Positions 26,680-36,710 of a stretch of DNA of 64,000 bases are shown here, in pieces. Within the stretch, counting starts at the first letter, position 1; each line of letters opens with the position of its first letter. The notes under the pieces are model-generated. The model was not told where the DNA came from and did no database searches. It worked only from the letters and a program-made list of their open reading frames with translations. The stretch lies in NCBI RefSeq assembly GCF_009727065.1, contig NZ_WNLP01000001.1, forward strand, positions 1 to 64,000, given 5' to 3'. Both the position numbers and the translations under genes were made by a program. The stretch comes from Bifidobacterium canis (GTDB lineage: Bacteria > Actinomycetota > Actinomycetes > Actinomycetales > Bifidobacteriaceae).

Positions 26680-26927
26680 GTGCGCACTCATAATACTCAA
26701 AAACGATTATTATGAACGAAACCACTATACATGATGGTGTGAAAAGCAACACGCTTCGCGTGCCTCTGCGCAATGCGGCGGGAATCGTTGAGTGAGAAGA
26801 TATGCGTCACCGCGAGCATAATGAGTCGGTGAGTAATCTACAATAGGACTTGCACGAAACTCCATGTGACGCGAATATGTGAGTTTGCGTGGCAAATATT
26901 CTTGAGATTGGTATGGAAGGAACGTTG

Positions 26928-28631
26928 ATGGCGCAGGCAAAGGAATCTGATAGCGCAACCACCACCATCCCGCACGTCGGAAAGCATTCGAGGGGCTATG
27001 ATCCTCGCCAGGTCGACACGTTCCTTGAGCAGGCACATAAGGAATATGAGAGCGGCGGCAATTCGCTGACGCTCGCGGATATTCAGAACGCCTCGTTCTC
27101 GATGGTCAAGGGCGGGTATGTGCCGGCGGACGTGGATTCCAAACTCGACAGATTGAAGAACGTGCTGTGCGACCGCCAAACGCTCGCTGAGATCAACGAG
27201 GTCGGGCGCGTGGCTTGGAAGGCGCAGATGGAGTCGTCGCTGCACGAGCTCGAGCAGCACGCCGCGCGAGATCACGGCGCGCGCTTCGCCTCCGGGCAGA
27301 AGAAGCACCTCTCGTACAAGCGCAAGCAGGTCGACCGTTTGATCGACAACATCATGGACAAGGCGCGCTTCGAGCTCTCCGAAGTGACCGCCGACGGTTC
27401 GAACGCGCAGGCGGGCGAGGATCCGTTCCCGAAGATCAACTCGAAGTCTGTGGAAGACGTGGCGTTCACCGTGCAGAAGGGTGCGCGCGGGTACGAGCAG
27501 CGGCAGGTGGATTATTATCTCGCCGCCTGCGCGGATCTGCTCAATCAGCTCGAATCATACCGTCGCCTTGACGAAGACGGCAGCATATCCGCGCCGTCGA
27601 TCACCGAGACTGTGACCGAAACGGAGACGGTGACCGAACCGGCAGATGGTGTCAAACCACTGTTCCCAGACGTCGCGCAAACTCAGGCGACGGTGACGAT
27701 GACTACTGCGGAAGCGCCGCAGTCCACGACTTCCGACGGTAGTTTCGACGAACTGCACCGCGCTGAAGAGGCTATTTTCACCGCCGACAGCAGTTCCGCG
27801 TCGCCGGTGAGCGAGCCGACCGGAGTGAGCACGCCGAGTTTTCCGAACATGCCGACGGCTTCGGTGACCGTTTCCGAGGAATCCGCTCCGACCGAGACGA
27901 TCGCACCGGTCACGGTGGAAACGCCGTCTGCCAGCACGCTTGGCTCCGGCATGCGCGCCGCAAACCAGACTTCGCTGTCGTCTATTCAGCCGATCACACC
28001 GGCTCCGCGTTCGGTTCCGCAATACCAGCACGCTGTGCAGCCAACGCCGTCGACCGACACGTCGACTGCGCACACCGCGGCACCGAGCACGCATGAAACC
28101 ACTACCGCACCTGCGCAGGCTGCGCCGGTTTCCACTCCGTCAGCATATGCTCCTGCTTCGCATACGGAGACCGCCGCTTCGCCGGCAGAACCGGCTTCCT
28201 CAACTGCGCCGACCGCTTCAGCGGCCACTGCTCCCGCCTCTTTTGTGCCGAGCAGCAGCGAACACGCCACGCAGGTGGATCCGGCTTCGCCGTCTCCGTC
28301 GCTCTCTTCGCTCGCTTCTCTTGCCGAGCACACGTCGACGATTCCAGAGACCACGCATTCCTACGAAGGCGCGAAATCTCTGCTTGACACGCTTTCCGTG
28401 CCGAAGCTCTCGAGCGTGTCGATTCCCGACTTGCCAATGCCGAGCTCCTCGAACAGCGCCGATCCCGGCAATGGTGACGCTGCTTCGGCCGGCTCATCTT
28501 CAGACGACGATGATCCGGTTCGCCGCTACATGCGCGAGAACCAGATGAACATCGACATTCCGGATCTCGCGTTCCCCGACACGACGGACGATCTGCCGTC
28601 GCACGGCTCGAATACAGCGAACAATCAATGA
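26928..28631 (+). CDS. DivIVA-domain protein with long Ser/Thr/Pro/Ala-rich tail
   Basis: About 567 residues. Two DivIVA-like motifs occur near the start: HSRGYDPRQVDTFLEQAHKEY (about residues 20-40) and KGARGYEQRQVDYYLAACADLL (about 185-206), each matching the membrane-binding DivIVA pattern GYdxxqVDxyL. From about residue 225 to 500 the chain is low-complexity (Ser, Thr, Pro, Ala, Glu), ending in an acidic tail. It may tether something to curved or polar membrane, but the role is unknown. ATG 26928 has GGAAGGAACG upstream. A classic DivIVA is encoded at 49888. Confidence 0.75.
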   Translation: MAQAKESDSATTTIPHVGKHSRGYDPRQVDTFLEQAHKEYESGGNSLTLADIQNASFSMVKGGYVPADVDSKLDRLKNVLCDRQTLAEINEVGRVAWKAQMESSLHELEQHAARDHGARFASGQKKHLSYKRKQVDRLIDNIMDKARFELSEVTADGSNAQAGEDPFPKINSKSVEDVAFTVQKGARGYEQRQVDYYLAACADLLNQLESYRRLDEDGSISAPSITETVTETETVTEPADGVKPLFPDVAQTQATVTMTTAEAPQSTTSDGSFDELHRAEEAIFTADSSSASPVSEPTGVSTPSFPNMPTASVTVSEESAPTETIAPVTVETPSASTLGSGMRAANQTSLSSIQPITPAPRSVPQYQHAVQPTPSTDTSTAHTAAPSTHETTTAPAQAAPVSTPSAYAPASHTETAASPAEPASSTAPTASAATAPASFVPSSSEHATQVDPASPSPSLSSLASLAEHTSTIPETTHSYEGAKSLLDTLSVPKLSSVSIPDLPMPSSSNSADPGNGDAASAGSSSDDDDPVRRYMRENQMNIDIPDLAFPDTTDDLPSHGSNTANNQ

Positions 28632-28643
28632 TTTCCAAACTCC

Positions 28644-28683
28644 AATAGCACTGCTGCATGCGCTGACATGCAGCAGTGCTATT
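28644..28683 (+). terminator. Terminator after DivIVA-domain gene
   Basis: AATAGCACTGCTGCATG pairs with CATGCAGCAGTGCTATT around a six-base loop, 12 bases after the stop codon. Confidence 0.85.
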
Positions 28684-28814
28684 ACAATATTGCTTCGGTA
28701 TCGCCCAACTGAATCGGTGAGCGGCTTGTGAGACCGTCGCCGAACAACACTGGGCATCGGGTGAATTCGAACACTATCTCACCTCACCAGATTGCAAACG
28801 AGGTATGTAACTTC

Positions 28815-30020
28815 ATGCAAGAAGAGCATCAGAACGTCATTATTCTCGGATCCACCGGATCCATCGGCACACAGGCGCTCGACGTGATCGCACGGCATCG
28901 TGACCGTTTCGAAGTGGCAGGCTTGGCCGCAGGCGGAAGCCACGTCGACATGCTCGCCGAACAAGCCGCCACGTTCAACGTTCCCGTCGTGGTCGTCGCG
29001 GATCCCGCGGCAGTGAAACCGCTGCGCGAGGCACTGGACGCACGAGGAGCACAGGCGACCCAGATACGAGCGGGGCAACGCGAAGTGGTGGCGCTCGCTG
29101 GAATCGGCGCGCCCGTCGTGCTCAACGGCATCACGGGATCCATCGGCTTGGAGCCATCCATCGCCGCATTGCAGGCGGATTCGCAACTCGCGTTGGCGAA
29201 CAAGGAATCCGTGGTCGCTGGCGGCCACCTGCTGTTTGACGCCCAAACGCGCGAAAACCAGATCAACCCGGTGGATTCCGAACACTCCGCCATCTGGCAG
29301 AGCCTGCGCTCCGGCACCCATGCCGAGGTCTCGAAACTCATTGTCACAGCATCGGGCGGACCATTCCGCGGTTGGACGCGCGAGCAGATGCGGAACGTCA
29401 CCCCGCAGCAGGCCCTGAACCACCCGACGTGGAACATGGGCCCTGTGGTGACGATCAATTCGTCGACGCTGATGAACAAGGGCTTGGAAGTGATCGAAGC
29501 CAGCCGATTGTTCGACATCGCGCCAGACAACATCGAAGTGACCGTGCATCCGCAATCCATCGTGCATTCGATGGTTGAATTCCGCGATGGCGCGACGATC
29601 TGCCAGGCATCGCCGCCCGACATGCGCCTGCCGATCGCCCTTGGCCTCTCCGCCCCCGATCGCATGGGGAATGTTGCCAAGGCATGCGATTGGACGAAGG
29701 CGGCGGAATGGACGTTCGAACCACTCGACAACGAAGCGTTCCCAGCCGTCGACTTGGCTCGCAGATGCCTGAAGGCTTCGGAAAAGCACACAACGGTGCT
29801 CAACGCAGCCAACGAGCAGGCGGTGCACGCCTTCCTGAACGGCGTGATCGGCTATCTCGACATCGTGCCCACCGTCGCAGACGTGATCGATGCGATGGAT
29901 GCGCAGTTGAGTGCCAAACCGCTATTCGAATCCGTGGAAGAGGTCGAGCAGCTCGAGCGTGAGGCTCGTGCGCGCGCCGACGAACATATCGCAACAATCG
30001 GAAAGACGAAGAATCTGTGA
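28815..30020 (+). CDS. dxr: 1-deoxy-D-xylulose 5-phosphate reductoisomerase
   Basis: A 401-residue enzyme that turns DXP into MEP, the first committed step of the MEP isoprenoid pathway. The NADPH fold is [28 protein letters not shown] and [10 protein letters not shown] match the metal/substrate site, and [12 protein letters not shown] is a DXR hallmark. ATG 28815 has ACGAGG upstream. The ispG start overlaps its stop, so both are co-translated. Confidence 0.95.
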   Translation: MQEEHQNVIILGSTGSIGTQALDVIARHRDRFEVAGLAAGGSHVDMLAEQAATFNVPVVVVADPAAVKPLREALDARGAQATQIRAGQREVVALAGIGAPVVLNGITGSIGLEPSIAALQADSQLALANKESVVAGGHLLFDAQTRENQINPVDSEHSAIWQSLRSGTHAEVSKLIVTASGGPFRGWTREQMRNVTPQQALNHPTWNMGPVVTINSSTLMNKGLEVIEASRLFDIAPDNIEVTVHPQSIVHSMVEFRDGATICQASPPDMRLPIALGLSAPDRMGNVAKACDWTKAAEWTFEPLDNEAFPAVDLARRCLKASEKHTTVLNAANEQAVHAFLNGVIGYLDIVPTVADVIDAMDAQLSAKPLFESVEEVEQLEREARARADEHIATIGKTKNL

Positions 30021-31203
30021 TGACAGCAAACGAACAAGGGTTCCGCAAAACAGGCGAGGCTGCGATCAGCGAAAGCCCGCTGCACCCACGCCGCAAGTCA
30101 CGCCGCATCATGGTCGGCCCCGTGCCGGTGGGCGGCGGCGCACCGATTTCGGTGCAGTCGATGACGAACACGAAAACCGCTGACGTCGGCGCGACGCTGC
30201 AGCAGATAGCCGAACTGACCGCAGCCGGCTGCGACATCGTGCGCGTGGCCGTGCCGAATCAGGAAGACGCCGACGCTCTGCCGCAGATCGTCAAAAATCG
30301 CCGATTCCGGTGATCGCCGACATCCACTTCCAAAGCAAATACGTGTTCGAGGCGATCGACGCCGGATGCGCCGCAGTGCGCGTGAACCCCGGCAACATTC
30401 GCAAATTCGACGAGGTCGGTCCGCAGATCTGCAAGGCCGCCACCGACGCCGGCATCTCGCTGCGCATCGGTGTCAACGCCGGCTCGCTCGACAAAGAACT
30501 GTATGCGAAATACGGTGGCCCGACGCCGGAAGCGCTCGTCGCCTCGGCGCTTAAGGAAGCCCACATGTTCGAAGACGTGGGATTCCATGATTTCAAGATT
30601 TCGGTGAAGCACCACGATCCGGTGACGATGGTGGAGACCTACCGCTTGCTCGCCTCCAAAGGCGACTGGCCGCTGCACCTCGGCGTCACCGAGGCAGGCC
30701 CCGCATGGCAGGGCACGATCAAATCATGCGTGGCCTTCGGAGCACTGCTGGCAGAAGGCATTGGCGACACGATCCGCGTTTCGCTGTCTGCACCGCCGGT
30801 CGAAGAAGTCAAAGTCGGTTGCAAGATCCTCGAATATCTGGGCTTGCGCCCACGCAAATTCGACATCATCAGCTGCCCGAGCTGCGGCCGCGCGCAAGTC
30901 GACGTGATCCACCTGGCAAACGAGGTCACCGAAGGACTCAAAGGCATCACCGCGCCGATCCGCGTCGCCGTCATGGGCTGCATCGTCAACGGTCCGGGCG
31001 AAGCGCGCGAAGCCGACCTCGGTGTGGCATCGGGCAACGGCAAAGGCCGCATCTTCATCAAAGGTGAGGTGGTCGAAACGGTTCCCGAAGACCAGATCGT
31101 GGAGACACTGCTCAAATATGCGCGCGACATCGCCTCGAAAATGGAAGGCGACGAAGACGGCATGGCCACCGGTCCGATCGTCATGCCGATAACCGAACAA
31201 TAA
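30020..31203 (+). CDS. ispG: 4-hydroxy-3-methylbut-2-en-1-yl diphosphate synthase IspG, frameshifted
   Basis: About 394 residues if one A is added to the AAAAA run at 30293-30297. The first part has [20 protein letters not shown]; the second begins with IADIHFQ and ends with the iron-sulfur site SCPSCGRAQ plus [10 protein letters not shown]. The enzyme makes HMBPP from MEcPP in the MEP pathway. Start ATG 30020 overlaps dxr by one base; a GTG at 30017 is also possible. With no mevalonate genes in view, loss of this enzyme would normally be lethal, so a sequencing error is likely. Confidence 0.9.
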
Positions 31204-31232
31204 TCGAGCAAAAGCAACGAACAGTAATTCGC

Positions 31233-31266
31233 ATGCCGAGCACTGCGCGCAAGCAGTGCTCGGCAT
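31233..31266 (+). terminator. Terminator after ispG
   Basis: ATGCCGAGCACTGC pairs with GCAGTGCTCGGCAT around a six-base loop, about 30 bases after the ispG stop. No strong T run follows. Confidence 0.75.
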
Positions 31267-31345
31267 TACTCAACAGTGAGCAGTTCAGTAATACTGCAAC
31301 TACTGATCTTTAGAAAAGTTTCGTCGATTCGATAGGATCGTGAGC

Positions 31346-33039
31346 GTGGAACAACGTCAGTCTCAGCACACAAGCGCGCAGGAGCAAGCGCCGCAGTTCA
31401 GCCGGTCCCGCAGATTGATGATCAAACTGCCGATCTTCATCATTCTGCTCGGCATTCTGGTCATGGCGTCGAACTACACAAGTCTGCCGATCGACAACTC
31501 ACCGACCGGGCAGACGTTCTCCACACTCACATCAGACACGTCGGTCACGTTCGACACGACGCAAAACTCCCATCGAACGGCACCTACAAAGTTCACGAAT
31601 GGCATCAGAGCATCGACGCGAAGCGCCCAAGCACAGGTGAGATCCAGAAGATCAACATCGCATTCCGTGAGCCACAGAACGCGGGCAAGAATCTGCCAGC
31701 GATGATCTTCCTGCACGGAGCGGGCTACGGCACGTGCGACAACTCGTTCGGCGACATCGCCAGCGCCATGTCGTCAGCGGGATTCGTGACCGCCGTCATC
31801 GACAAGCCGGTGTGGTCTACGAACGATCTGACGCGAGACTACCCAGGGTCGGCCGCGATCTACGATCAGGTGATCAACATGATGCGCGGATTCAGTAACG
31901 TGGATGCGAAGAAAGTGGGACTCTACGGCACGTCGGAAGGCACGTGGATCGCCTCATATCTCGTGGAGCAAGACAAAGACATCGCCTTCCAGGTTCTGCT
32001 CTCGCCGATGGTGTTCTCACCGCGCCACGCGCTCGGATTCCTCGCCGTGCAGGATTTCGCGCTCGTCGGTGCGAACGAAGGCTACCAGTCGATCGTGCGC
32101 CGCGTGTTCTCGCTCGACGGCGAAATGTTCGGCATGCACAACTTCGACATCAGCACGAACACCCCAACCTCATACAGCATCCCAACCCTCGTCGCATACG
32201 GTTCCAAAGACGTGATGACCGCGCAGGTGCAGGGATTCAAAGACATTCTCGAGCAAGCGCATAAGGCGGGCAACTACGACGTTACGTTGCGCAGCTACCC
32301 AATCGCCAACCACGTGCTGCGCCTCGGAGACGAGGCGATGGAGGGCACGCCGTTCGCCGACACCTACGTCGCCGACACTGTGTCGTGGGCAGTCGGCACG
32401 TCGCGAGGACTCACACAGACGAGCGAAAAAGTGGCGGGAACCTCGCTGTACCAGTCGATCAGCGTGCCATATGAGCTGCACGCGAGGCCGGCGATGACGA
32501 CCTACGGCTGCATAGTGCTCGGACTCAACCTGCTGATGATGCTCGTCTCGCTCGTGCTGCTCATCGTGACGCTCGTGCGCGCGATCGTGCGCCGCGTGCG
32601 CCACAAGCCGCACACAATGGGCATGAACCGAGAGTTCGCGCGCGCACTGCGATTCGTGACGATCATGACGATATCCGCCGGATTACTGTTCCTCGGCGGG
32701 TTCGCGGAAGTCGTCATGGCGGTCGTCGAGCTCGCGTGGGGCAAAGCCCCCGCAGACAGCGCCGGCATGATGTATTGGAGCTGGCCGGTCACGCAGCTCG
32801 TGTGCGTGGTCGTGCTGTGGACGTGGGCGTCGATGTTCGAGCACATCATCGAGATCGCCTCGCAACGCGGACTCCTGCAATGGCCCATCAAGCGCGGCAC
32901 CTGGCATGCACTCGCGCACAACGAAGATCCGATCATCGCGCAGACGCGTTTCGGCCGCGTGTTCTTCTGGATCATCGCATTCACGATGTTCACGATGCTG
33001 ATGTGCTTCGCGTTCTGGGGACTCTTCAGGTTCTCGTAA
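31346..33039 (+). CDS. Membrane-anchored alpha/beta-hydrolase, frameshifted
   Basis: One protein of ~564 residues results from adding an A to the AAAA run at 31563-31566. A signal-anchor (LPIFIILLGILVMASNY) opens it; then a hydrolase fold with MIFLHGAGYG (oxyanion strand), the nucleophile elbow GLYGTSEGTW (G-T-S-E-G, Ser), and the likely His in PIANHVLRLG. Four C-terminal membrane segments follow (from about 32500 on). The combination of a secreted-side hydrolase domain with a multi-helix membrane tail is unusual; the substrate is unknown. GTG 31346 lies seven bases after a TAGGAT box; GTG 31340 is an alternative. Confidence 0.75.
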
Positions 33040-33067
33040 AAATATGTAGCTTGGCGATAACTGAGAA

Positions 33068-33787
33068 ATGGCACTGTATCGAGACGAAGCGGTGGTGTTG
33101 CGCACCGCGAAACTTGGCGAGGCGGACCGCATCATCACGATGCTCACCAAAGAGCACGGCAAAGTGCGCGCCGTAGCAAAAGGCGTGCGCAGAACAAAAT
33201 CGCGTTTCGGAGCGCGGCTCGAACCGTTCATGCGCGTCGACCTGCTGCTCAACGAAGGCCGCACATTCGACAGCATCCGGCAGGCGGAGTCGCTCGCCGC
33301 GTATGCCGCCGGAATAACCGGCGACTACCGCAGCTACACCGCGGCGAATGCGATGTGCGAAACGGCGAGCGACCTCTTCGCCGCCGAGCATGAGCCGGCG
33401 CCCGCGCAATATCGCTTGCTCATCGCCGCGCTCGGCGCGCTGAGCAGACATGCGCATGATGCGCAGGCGATCAGTTTGTCGTATATTCTGCGCGCCATGG
33501 CACTGGCTGGCTGGACCATTCGGCTCGACTCGTGCGTCGTGTGCGGCAGGCAGCAGATCTCATATTTCTCCGCGCCAGCCGGCGGAGCGATGTGCGCGGA
33601 CGACCGCACACCCGACGCCACGCGCGTGGACGAGCGCGTATTCGCACAATTGCGCGCCCTCGAACAGGGGGACTGGCAGAGCGTCGACGAGCTGCTGCCG
33701 ATCGACGCACGCACCGAGAACATCGTGCGCGAATGGGCGCAGTATTATCTCGAACGACCGATTCGTTCGCTAGGCTTGCTAGATTGA
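33068..33787 (+). CDS. recO: DNA repair protein RecO
   Basis: A 239-residue protein with the RecO N-terminal OB fold (YRDEAVVLRTAKLGEADRIITMLTKEHGKVRAVAKGVRR) and the helical C-terminal domain containing a partial zinc motif (CVVCG, then MCADD). RecO loads RecA onto SSB-coated single-stranded DNA in the RecFOR route. It lies four bases upstream of uppS, the usual pairing in Actinobacteria. Confidence 0.95.
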   Translation: MALYRDEAVVLRTAKLGEADRIITMLTKEHGKVRAVAKGVRRTKSRFGARLEPFMRVDLLLNEGRTFDSIRQAESLAAYAAGITGDYRSYTAANAMCETASDLFAAEHEPAPAQYRLLIAALGALSRHAHDAQAISLSYILRAMALAGWTIRLDSCVVCGRQQISYFSAPAGGAMCADDRTPDATRVDERVFAQLRALEQGDWQSVDELLPIDARTENIVREWAQYYLERPIRSLGLLD

Positions 33788-33791
33788 AACC

Positions 33792-34580
33792 ATGGCTTTT
33801 GATGCAGTGGACTACAAATCGTTGAGCGTGCCGGCAGCGCCGTTCTCCGACCCGACGATCATTCCGAACTTCCCGAAGAACAAAGTGCCACGTCACGTGG
33901 GCGTGATCATGGACGGCAACGGCAGATGGGCGCAGCAGCGCGGACTGATTCGCACCGAAGGGCATCAGGCCGCCGAACCAGTGGTGTTCGACACGATCGC
34001 CGGTGCCATCGAAGCCGGCGTGCGCTACCTGAGCCTCTACACGTTCTCCACCGAGAACTGGAAGCGTTCGCCACAGGAGGTGCGCTTCCTGATGGGCTTC
34101 TCGCGCGACATCATTCACCGACGTGTCGCGCAGATGGACGAGTGGGGCGTGCGCGTGCGTTGGTCAGGGCGTCGCCCGAAGCTATGGAAGTCGGTTATCG
34201 ACGAGCTCGAAGTGGCGATGGAACGCACGAAGCACAACAAAGTGATCGACGTGGTGTTCTGCATCAACTATGGTGGCCGTGCCGAAATCGCCGATGCCGC
34301 AGCCGCGATCGCGCGTGAAGTGCGCGACGGCAAGATCAAGGGCGATCGCGTCACCGAGAAGATGATCTCCGAGCATCTCTACAATCCCGACATCCCAGAC
34401 TGCGATCTGGTGATCCGCACGTCCGGCGAACAACGCACGAGCAACTTCCTGCCGTGGGAGGCCGCCTACGCGGAACTCGATTTCGTGCCCGAACTGTTCC
34501 CCGACTGCGGTCGCGAGGTGCTGTGGGGCTCCATCGACCGCTATATTCATCGTGATCGTCGTTTTGGTGGTGTTAAATAA
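33792..34580 (+). CDS. uppS: Isoprenyl transferase (undecaprenyl diphosphate synthase family)
   Basis: A 262-residue cis-prenyltransferase. The catalytic Asp is in VIMDGNGRWAQQRG; YTFSTENWKRSP and RTSGEQRTSNFLPWE are the substrate-binding motifs. It condenses isopentenyl diphosphate units to make the lipid carrier for wall synthesis, using the product of the dxr/ispG pathway encoded nearby. ATG 33792 is six bases after a TAGATT box and only four after recO, so it may also have its own leaderless message. It ends five bases from a convergent gene. Confidence 0.94.
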   Translation: MAFDAVDYKSLSVPAAPFSDPTIIPNFPKNKVPRHVGVIMDGNGRWAQQRGLIRTEGHQAAEPVVFDTIAGAIEAGVRYLSLYTFSTENWKRSPQEVRFLMGFSRDIIHRRVAQMDEWGVRVRWSGRRPKLWKSVIDELEVAMERTKHNKVIDVVFCINYGGRAEIADAAAAIAREVRDGKIKGDRVTEKMISEHLYNPDIPDCDLVIRTSGEQRTSNFLPWEAAYAELDFVPELFPDCGREVLWGSIDRYIHRDRRFGGVK

Positions 34581-34585
34581 CTGTT

Positions 34586-35659
34586 TTACTTCGCGAGATA
34601 GGTGTCTGTGGCGAGGTCCTTTGACTGCGGAGCCGTTGTCACCACGTCACCGTTCGCGTCGGTGTATGCATCAGATTGCGCAAGAAAATCAAAGTATTGC
34701 TGCGTGCCGTCGTAGTCGATCGCGCCGAACGTCTGCTCGCCGGAGTTGATCTTCGCGCGGTCGCCCCAATACTCGCCGTCGATAATCATCTTCATCGACT
34801 TTTTGACGAGCGCGATGTCGAGATTCGCTTCGGGCGCCTCGTCGACGAGAATCTGCGCGGCCTCGTCACCATGCTCGTACGCGTACTCGTAGCCGCGTTG
34901 TGTGGCCTGCACGAATTTCTTCACCAAGTCCGGGTCGCTGGAGATGATCTTGTTGCTGGTGATCACGCCGATCGAATCGGCATTGCCCGGCACGCCATAA
35001 TCCGGTTCGGTGAAGCAGCGCAGTTCAGGGCCGTTCAGTTCCGCCTGCACACCCTCCCACGTCGAGTAGAATCCGCCGAAATCAGCGCGGCCGGAAGTCA
35101 ACGTCTGGAAAGTGGATGTGCCGACGGTCACTTTGTCGAATGTGCCGGTGCCGCCATCGGTCTGAATCATGCGACGCACCACGGCATCCGACTCGCTCGA
35201 CCCAAAAGTGGCGAACGTCTTGCCGTCGAAATCGCGCGGCCGGTGAATCGCACCGTTCGACTTCAGCGCGCACCAGATGGCGCTTGGCTTCTGCTGCACC
35301 TGCATCACCTGCTTGAGCTGCGCGCCCTTCGTGGCATATGTGCTCACATTGGTCAGCGTCGACAGCGAGAAATCAGCGACGCCGTTGTTCACCGCCTGCT
35401 CCGCGCCGGACTGCGCGACTGCCACGACGTTCACATTGAGTCCGGCCTCACGGTAATACCCCTTGTTTTTCGCCACATACACGCCGATATGGTTCGTGTC
35501 GGGCGCCCACCACAGCATGAACGTGACGTTGCGCAAACCGTTGGCATCAGTGCTCGCGGCGGAACCGCAGGCCGCGCTCGCGAACACCGTGCACAAAGCG
35601 AGCACGAGTGCGAGCAGACGGCGAACTGCGCGGTGGGAGGCGGTGCTGAAAGAGAGCAT
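34586..35659 (-). CDS. ABC transporter substrate-binding lipoprotein (NMT1/THI5-like)
   Basis: A 357-residue lipoprotein with lipobox ASAAC (Cys31) and an SsuA/THI5-like domain: NVTFMLWWAPDTNHIGVYVAKNKGYYREAGLNVNVV matches the opening of HMP/thiamine-precursor and sulfonate binding proteins. This family feeds pyrimidine (HMP), riboflavin, nitrate or sulfonate importers; the WWxPxxNHxGxYVA pattern favours a THI5/ThiY-like ligand. ATG 35659 has AAGGAATACTT upstream. The permease gene lies directly upstream. No ATPase gene is next to them. Confidence 0.85.
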   Translation of the reverse strand: MLSFSTASHRAVRRLLALVLALCTVFASAACGSAASTDANGLRNVTFMLWWAPDTNHIGVYVAKNKGYYREAGLNVNVVAVAQSGAEQAVNNGVADFSLSTLTNVSTYATKGAQLKQVMQVQQKPSAIWCALKSNGAIHRPRDFDGKTFATFGSSESDAVVRRMIQTDGGTGTFDKVTVGTSTFQTLTSGRADFGGFYSTWEGVQAELNGPELRCFTEPDYGVPGNADSIGVITSNKIISSDPDLVKKFVQATQRGYEYAYEHGDEAAQILVDEAPEANLDIALVKKSMKMIIDGEYWGDRAKINSGEQTFGAIDYDGTQQYFDFLAQSDAYTDANGDVVTTAPQSKDLATDTYLAK

Positions 35660-35714
35660 AAGTATTCCTTGAATAGAAAATAAAATTATTATTTATGTAT
35701 TATTTGTTATTTGC

Positions 35715-36569
35715 TTACTGCGCGTCGGCATCTGGGTCAGCGTCGGAATCCGGCGCCCCGAGCAGCAGGCGTTCGACGGCGTGCACGAGAAGCAGCAGTA
35801 TGCCGGTGATGACGATGATCACCAGCGTCGCCGCGAAAATACGCGGTGTTTGGAACGAGTTGTATGCCGCCTGCAACCAAATGCCGAGACCGCTGCGCGC
35901 GCCGAGATATTCGGCGGTGGCGGCGGTGGCGAACACGTAAGCGGCGGAGACGCGCACGCCGCCGAAAATCTGGCGCGCTGCCACACGCAGCTCTACGTGG
36001 AACAGCGTCCATGCGCGCGAGGCGCCGCAGGTCATCGCGACGTCGGCATAGAACTGCGGCACGGCTTGCAATCCGCGCATCGTCTGCACGACAATCGGGA
36101 AGATGGCGAACACGGCGACGAGCACGATTTTGCCGATCGGCTCGAAACCAAACCAGATCAAGAACAGCGGTGCGATCGAGATGAGCGGCAGCGTCTGCGC
36201 GGCGGTGAGCAGCGGGAACAGCGCGGAATACGCGGTGCGTGAGCAGTGAATGCCAATGCCGAGCAGCACACCGAGCACGCAGGCGATCAGGAAGCCGCAC
36301 ACGCCCTCCATCGCGGTCATGCAGGTGGCGGGCCACAGCGTCGGCCAGGAGCGCACGGTTGCGGAGATGATTTCGGTGGGGGAGGCGATCATCGTGGTCG
36401 GAGGGTGCGCCACATCAACCCAGATCTGCCAGATGGCGAGCAGTACGACGACGGTGATGACGGTGGGTAGATACTTGCGCGCCGCGCTTCGCGTCGCAGT
36501 GCGGGCCGTGTCGTGTGGCGATATGCGCAAAGAGCCTGAAGCCAATGTGCACCTTACTTTCTGCATCAT
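35715..36569 (-). CDS. ABC transporter permease (SsuC/ThiX type)
   Basis: About 284 residues with six hydrophobic segments; IASPTEIISATVRSWPTLWPATCMTAMEGVCGF and the EAA loop YADVAMTCGASRAWTLFHVELRVAARQIFGGVRVS are typical of the taurine/nitrate/HMP permease class. It should pair with the substrate-binding protein encoded after it. The start is unclear: ATG 36569 and 36566 lie inside a predicted hairpin and lack a ribosome site, while an in-frame TTG at 36530 would begin just before the first membrane helix. A good promoter is seen at 36663-36691. Confidence 0.82.
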   Translation of the reverse strand: MMQKVRCTLASGSLRISPHDTARTATRSAARKYLPTVITVVVLLAIWQIWVDVAHPPTTMIASPTEIISATVRSWPTLWPATCMTAMEGVCGFLIACVLGVLLGIGIHCSRTAYSALFPLLTAAQTLPLISIAPLFLIWFGFEPIGKIVLVAVFAIFPIVVQTMRGLQAVPQFYADVAMTCGASRAWTLFHVELRVAARQIFGGVRVSAAYVFATAATAEYLGARSGLGIWLQAAYNSFQTPRIFAATLVIIVITGILLLLVHAVERLLLGAPDSDADPDADAQ

Positions 36570-36598
36570 GCGATGCCGCAAGGTTGCCGGCTTCAGGC
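36534..36598 (-). promoter_or_regulatory. Structured leader RNA candidate (SAM-riboswitch-like core)
   Basis: On the minus strand GCCTGAAGCC pairs perfectly with GGCTTCAGGC. Between them lies CCGGCAACCTT...AAGGTGCACATT, where ACCTT pairs with AAGGT and an inner GCATC-GCAT-GATGC hairpin closes the tip. UGAAGCC-GGCAACC followed by GGUGC is reminiscent of the SAM-I/IV riboswitch core, but the expected flanking helices are not clearly present. It sits ~70 bases after a promoter and at the permease start. Confidence 0.35.
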
Positions 36599-36662
36599 AG
36601 CAAGGTGAGGAGTCTACCGCCGCGCAACCAGAAAAGTTACTCGTGTTCGAAAACAAGCGAAC

Positions 36663-36691
36663 AGTATAGCCCCGACCATGGGCATTGACAA
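36663..36691 (-). promoter_or_regulatory. Promoter of the NMT1/THI5-like ABC genes
   Basis: Reading the minus strand, TTGTCA (36691-36686) and TATACT (36668-36663) are 17 bases apart, a near-consensus sigma-70-type promoter. Transcription would begin near 36656, giving a leader of about 90 bases or more. Confidence 0.7.
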
Positions 36692-36710
36692 GGCATGGTG
36701 AAGATTCACA

